Assembly: GCA_009780315.1 (NCBI GenBank) | Contig: WRAH01000005.1 | Span: forward strand, 51,300-115,299 | DNA length: 64,000 nucleotides | Source: Defluviitaleaceae bacterium | GTDB lineage: Bacteria > Bacillota > Clostridia > Lachnospirales > WQUN01 | Direction: 5' to 3' | Shown: positions 63,863 to 64,000 of the stretch, piece by piece | How the letters are laid out: every line of letters begins with the position of its first letter | Position numbering within the stretch: the stretch's first letter is position 1 | Notes under the pieces: model-generated | The model's input: only the letters and a program-made list of their open reading frames with translations | Told to the model about the DNA's origin: nothing | The model's database searches: none | Position numbers and translations under genes: made by a program

Positions 63863-64000
63863 TTAGACAGAAAAGATTAAGGTAGGCGTTCTAAATTGAA
63901 CAGGTGAAATATATCCAAGCGAACTATGGATTCTAATGTTATTAAACCAATGAACATAATCCATCAGTTCAAGTTTGAGTTGTTCAGGAGTGTTGAAAAA
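63863..64000 (-). mobile_element. IS3-family transposase, C-terminal end (partial, runs off window)
   Basis: On the minus strand, a frame open at the window edge gives 45 residues ending TAA (63865-63863). It contains MDYVHWFNNIRIHSSLGY-ISPVQFR, the C-terminal end of the DDE integrase domain of IS3/IS150 OrfB proteins. The element's end should lie just left of this, inside or against the Rhs remnant, but no terminal repeat can be verified with the other end outside the window. Confidence 0.85.

Overview
The window looks like part of the chromosome of a strictly anaerobic, low-GC, Gram-positive bacterium of the Clostridia (Lachnospirales-like by feel; no taxonomic marker settles this). Supporting signs are strong AGGAGG ribosome binding sites, frequent TTG/GTG starts, sigma-A-type promoters, meso-diaminopimelate dehydrogenase, a ylxM-ffh-rpsP-khpA operon, a c-di-AMP receptor, a V-type ATPase subunit, a glutamate-mutase fermentation operon and many Fe-S proteins. 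Gene density is high up to about 59 kb. The last 4 kb is decayed and mobile. I found no rRNA or tRNA gene and no CRISPR array.

Layout. 0-2.5 kb: a partial M42 peptidase, a dGTPase-like HD protein and a DUF2284 metal-binding protein. 2.6-10.8 kb: a compact plus-strand run of esterase, glucuronate isomerase, exonuclease III, a FliK-like protein and a two-subunit ABC exporter, with a 33-codon histidine-phosphatase remnant between the exporter genes. 11-14 kb: a DUF998 membrane protein, then ylxM-ffh-rpsP-khpA on the minus strand. 14.2-21.6 kb: a 3D-domain cell-wall protein and the pstSCAB-phoU-phoB-phoR phosphate operon. 21.7-25.1 kb: an FAD/BFD oxidoreductase, an isolated V-ATPase subunit D, a Mur-ligase-like fragment and an SSB-like protein.

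25.1-36.1 kb (minus strand) holds the most notable unit: a ten-gene operon hdrB-hdrC-hdrA-flxD-flxC-flxB-flxA, then a soluble fumarate-reductase-like Fe-S protein and flavoprotein, ending in a 757-residue cyclic-nucleotide-binding-domain protein of unknown function. FlxABCD-HdrABC complexes are known NADH/ferredoxin electron-bifurcating modules. Linking one to a membrane-free FrdAB pair suggests, as inference, bifurcating reduction of fumarate or a related enoate.

36.2-41.2 kb: pyrophosphatase, an SLC13-type permease, meso-DAP dehydrogenase, a YcaQ/AlkZ-like winged-helix protein and a TraX-like membrane protein. 41.2-49.4 kb: glutamate fermentation by the methylaspartate route. Plus strand: glmS-glmL-glmE-mal-AtuA-DUF4387. 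Divergent minus strand: a c-di-AMP receptor and two class I hydratase subunits (fumarase, or mesaconase by context). Together these turn glutamate into methylaspartate, mesaconate and probably citramalate. Mesaconate is methylfumarate, so the neighbouring Frd-like pair is a metabolically suggestive companion.

49.4-60.4 kb: a ferredoxin-type aldo/keto reductase, a class A beta-lactamase-fold protein, thyA-folA, two hypotheticals, a three-gene restriction-modification locus (nuclease-methyltransferase fusion, specificity subunit, membrane protein; no helicase subunit) and a D,D-carboxypeptidase. 60.4-64 kb: an FtsZ-like remnant, a frameshifted secreted repeat protein, an Rhs C-terminal remnant and the end of an IS3-family transposase running off the window.
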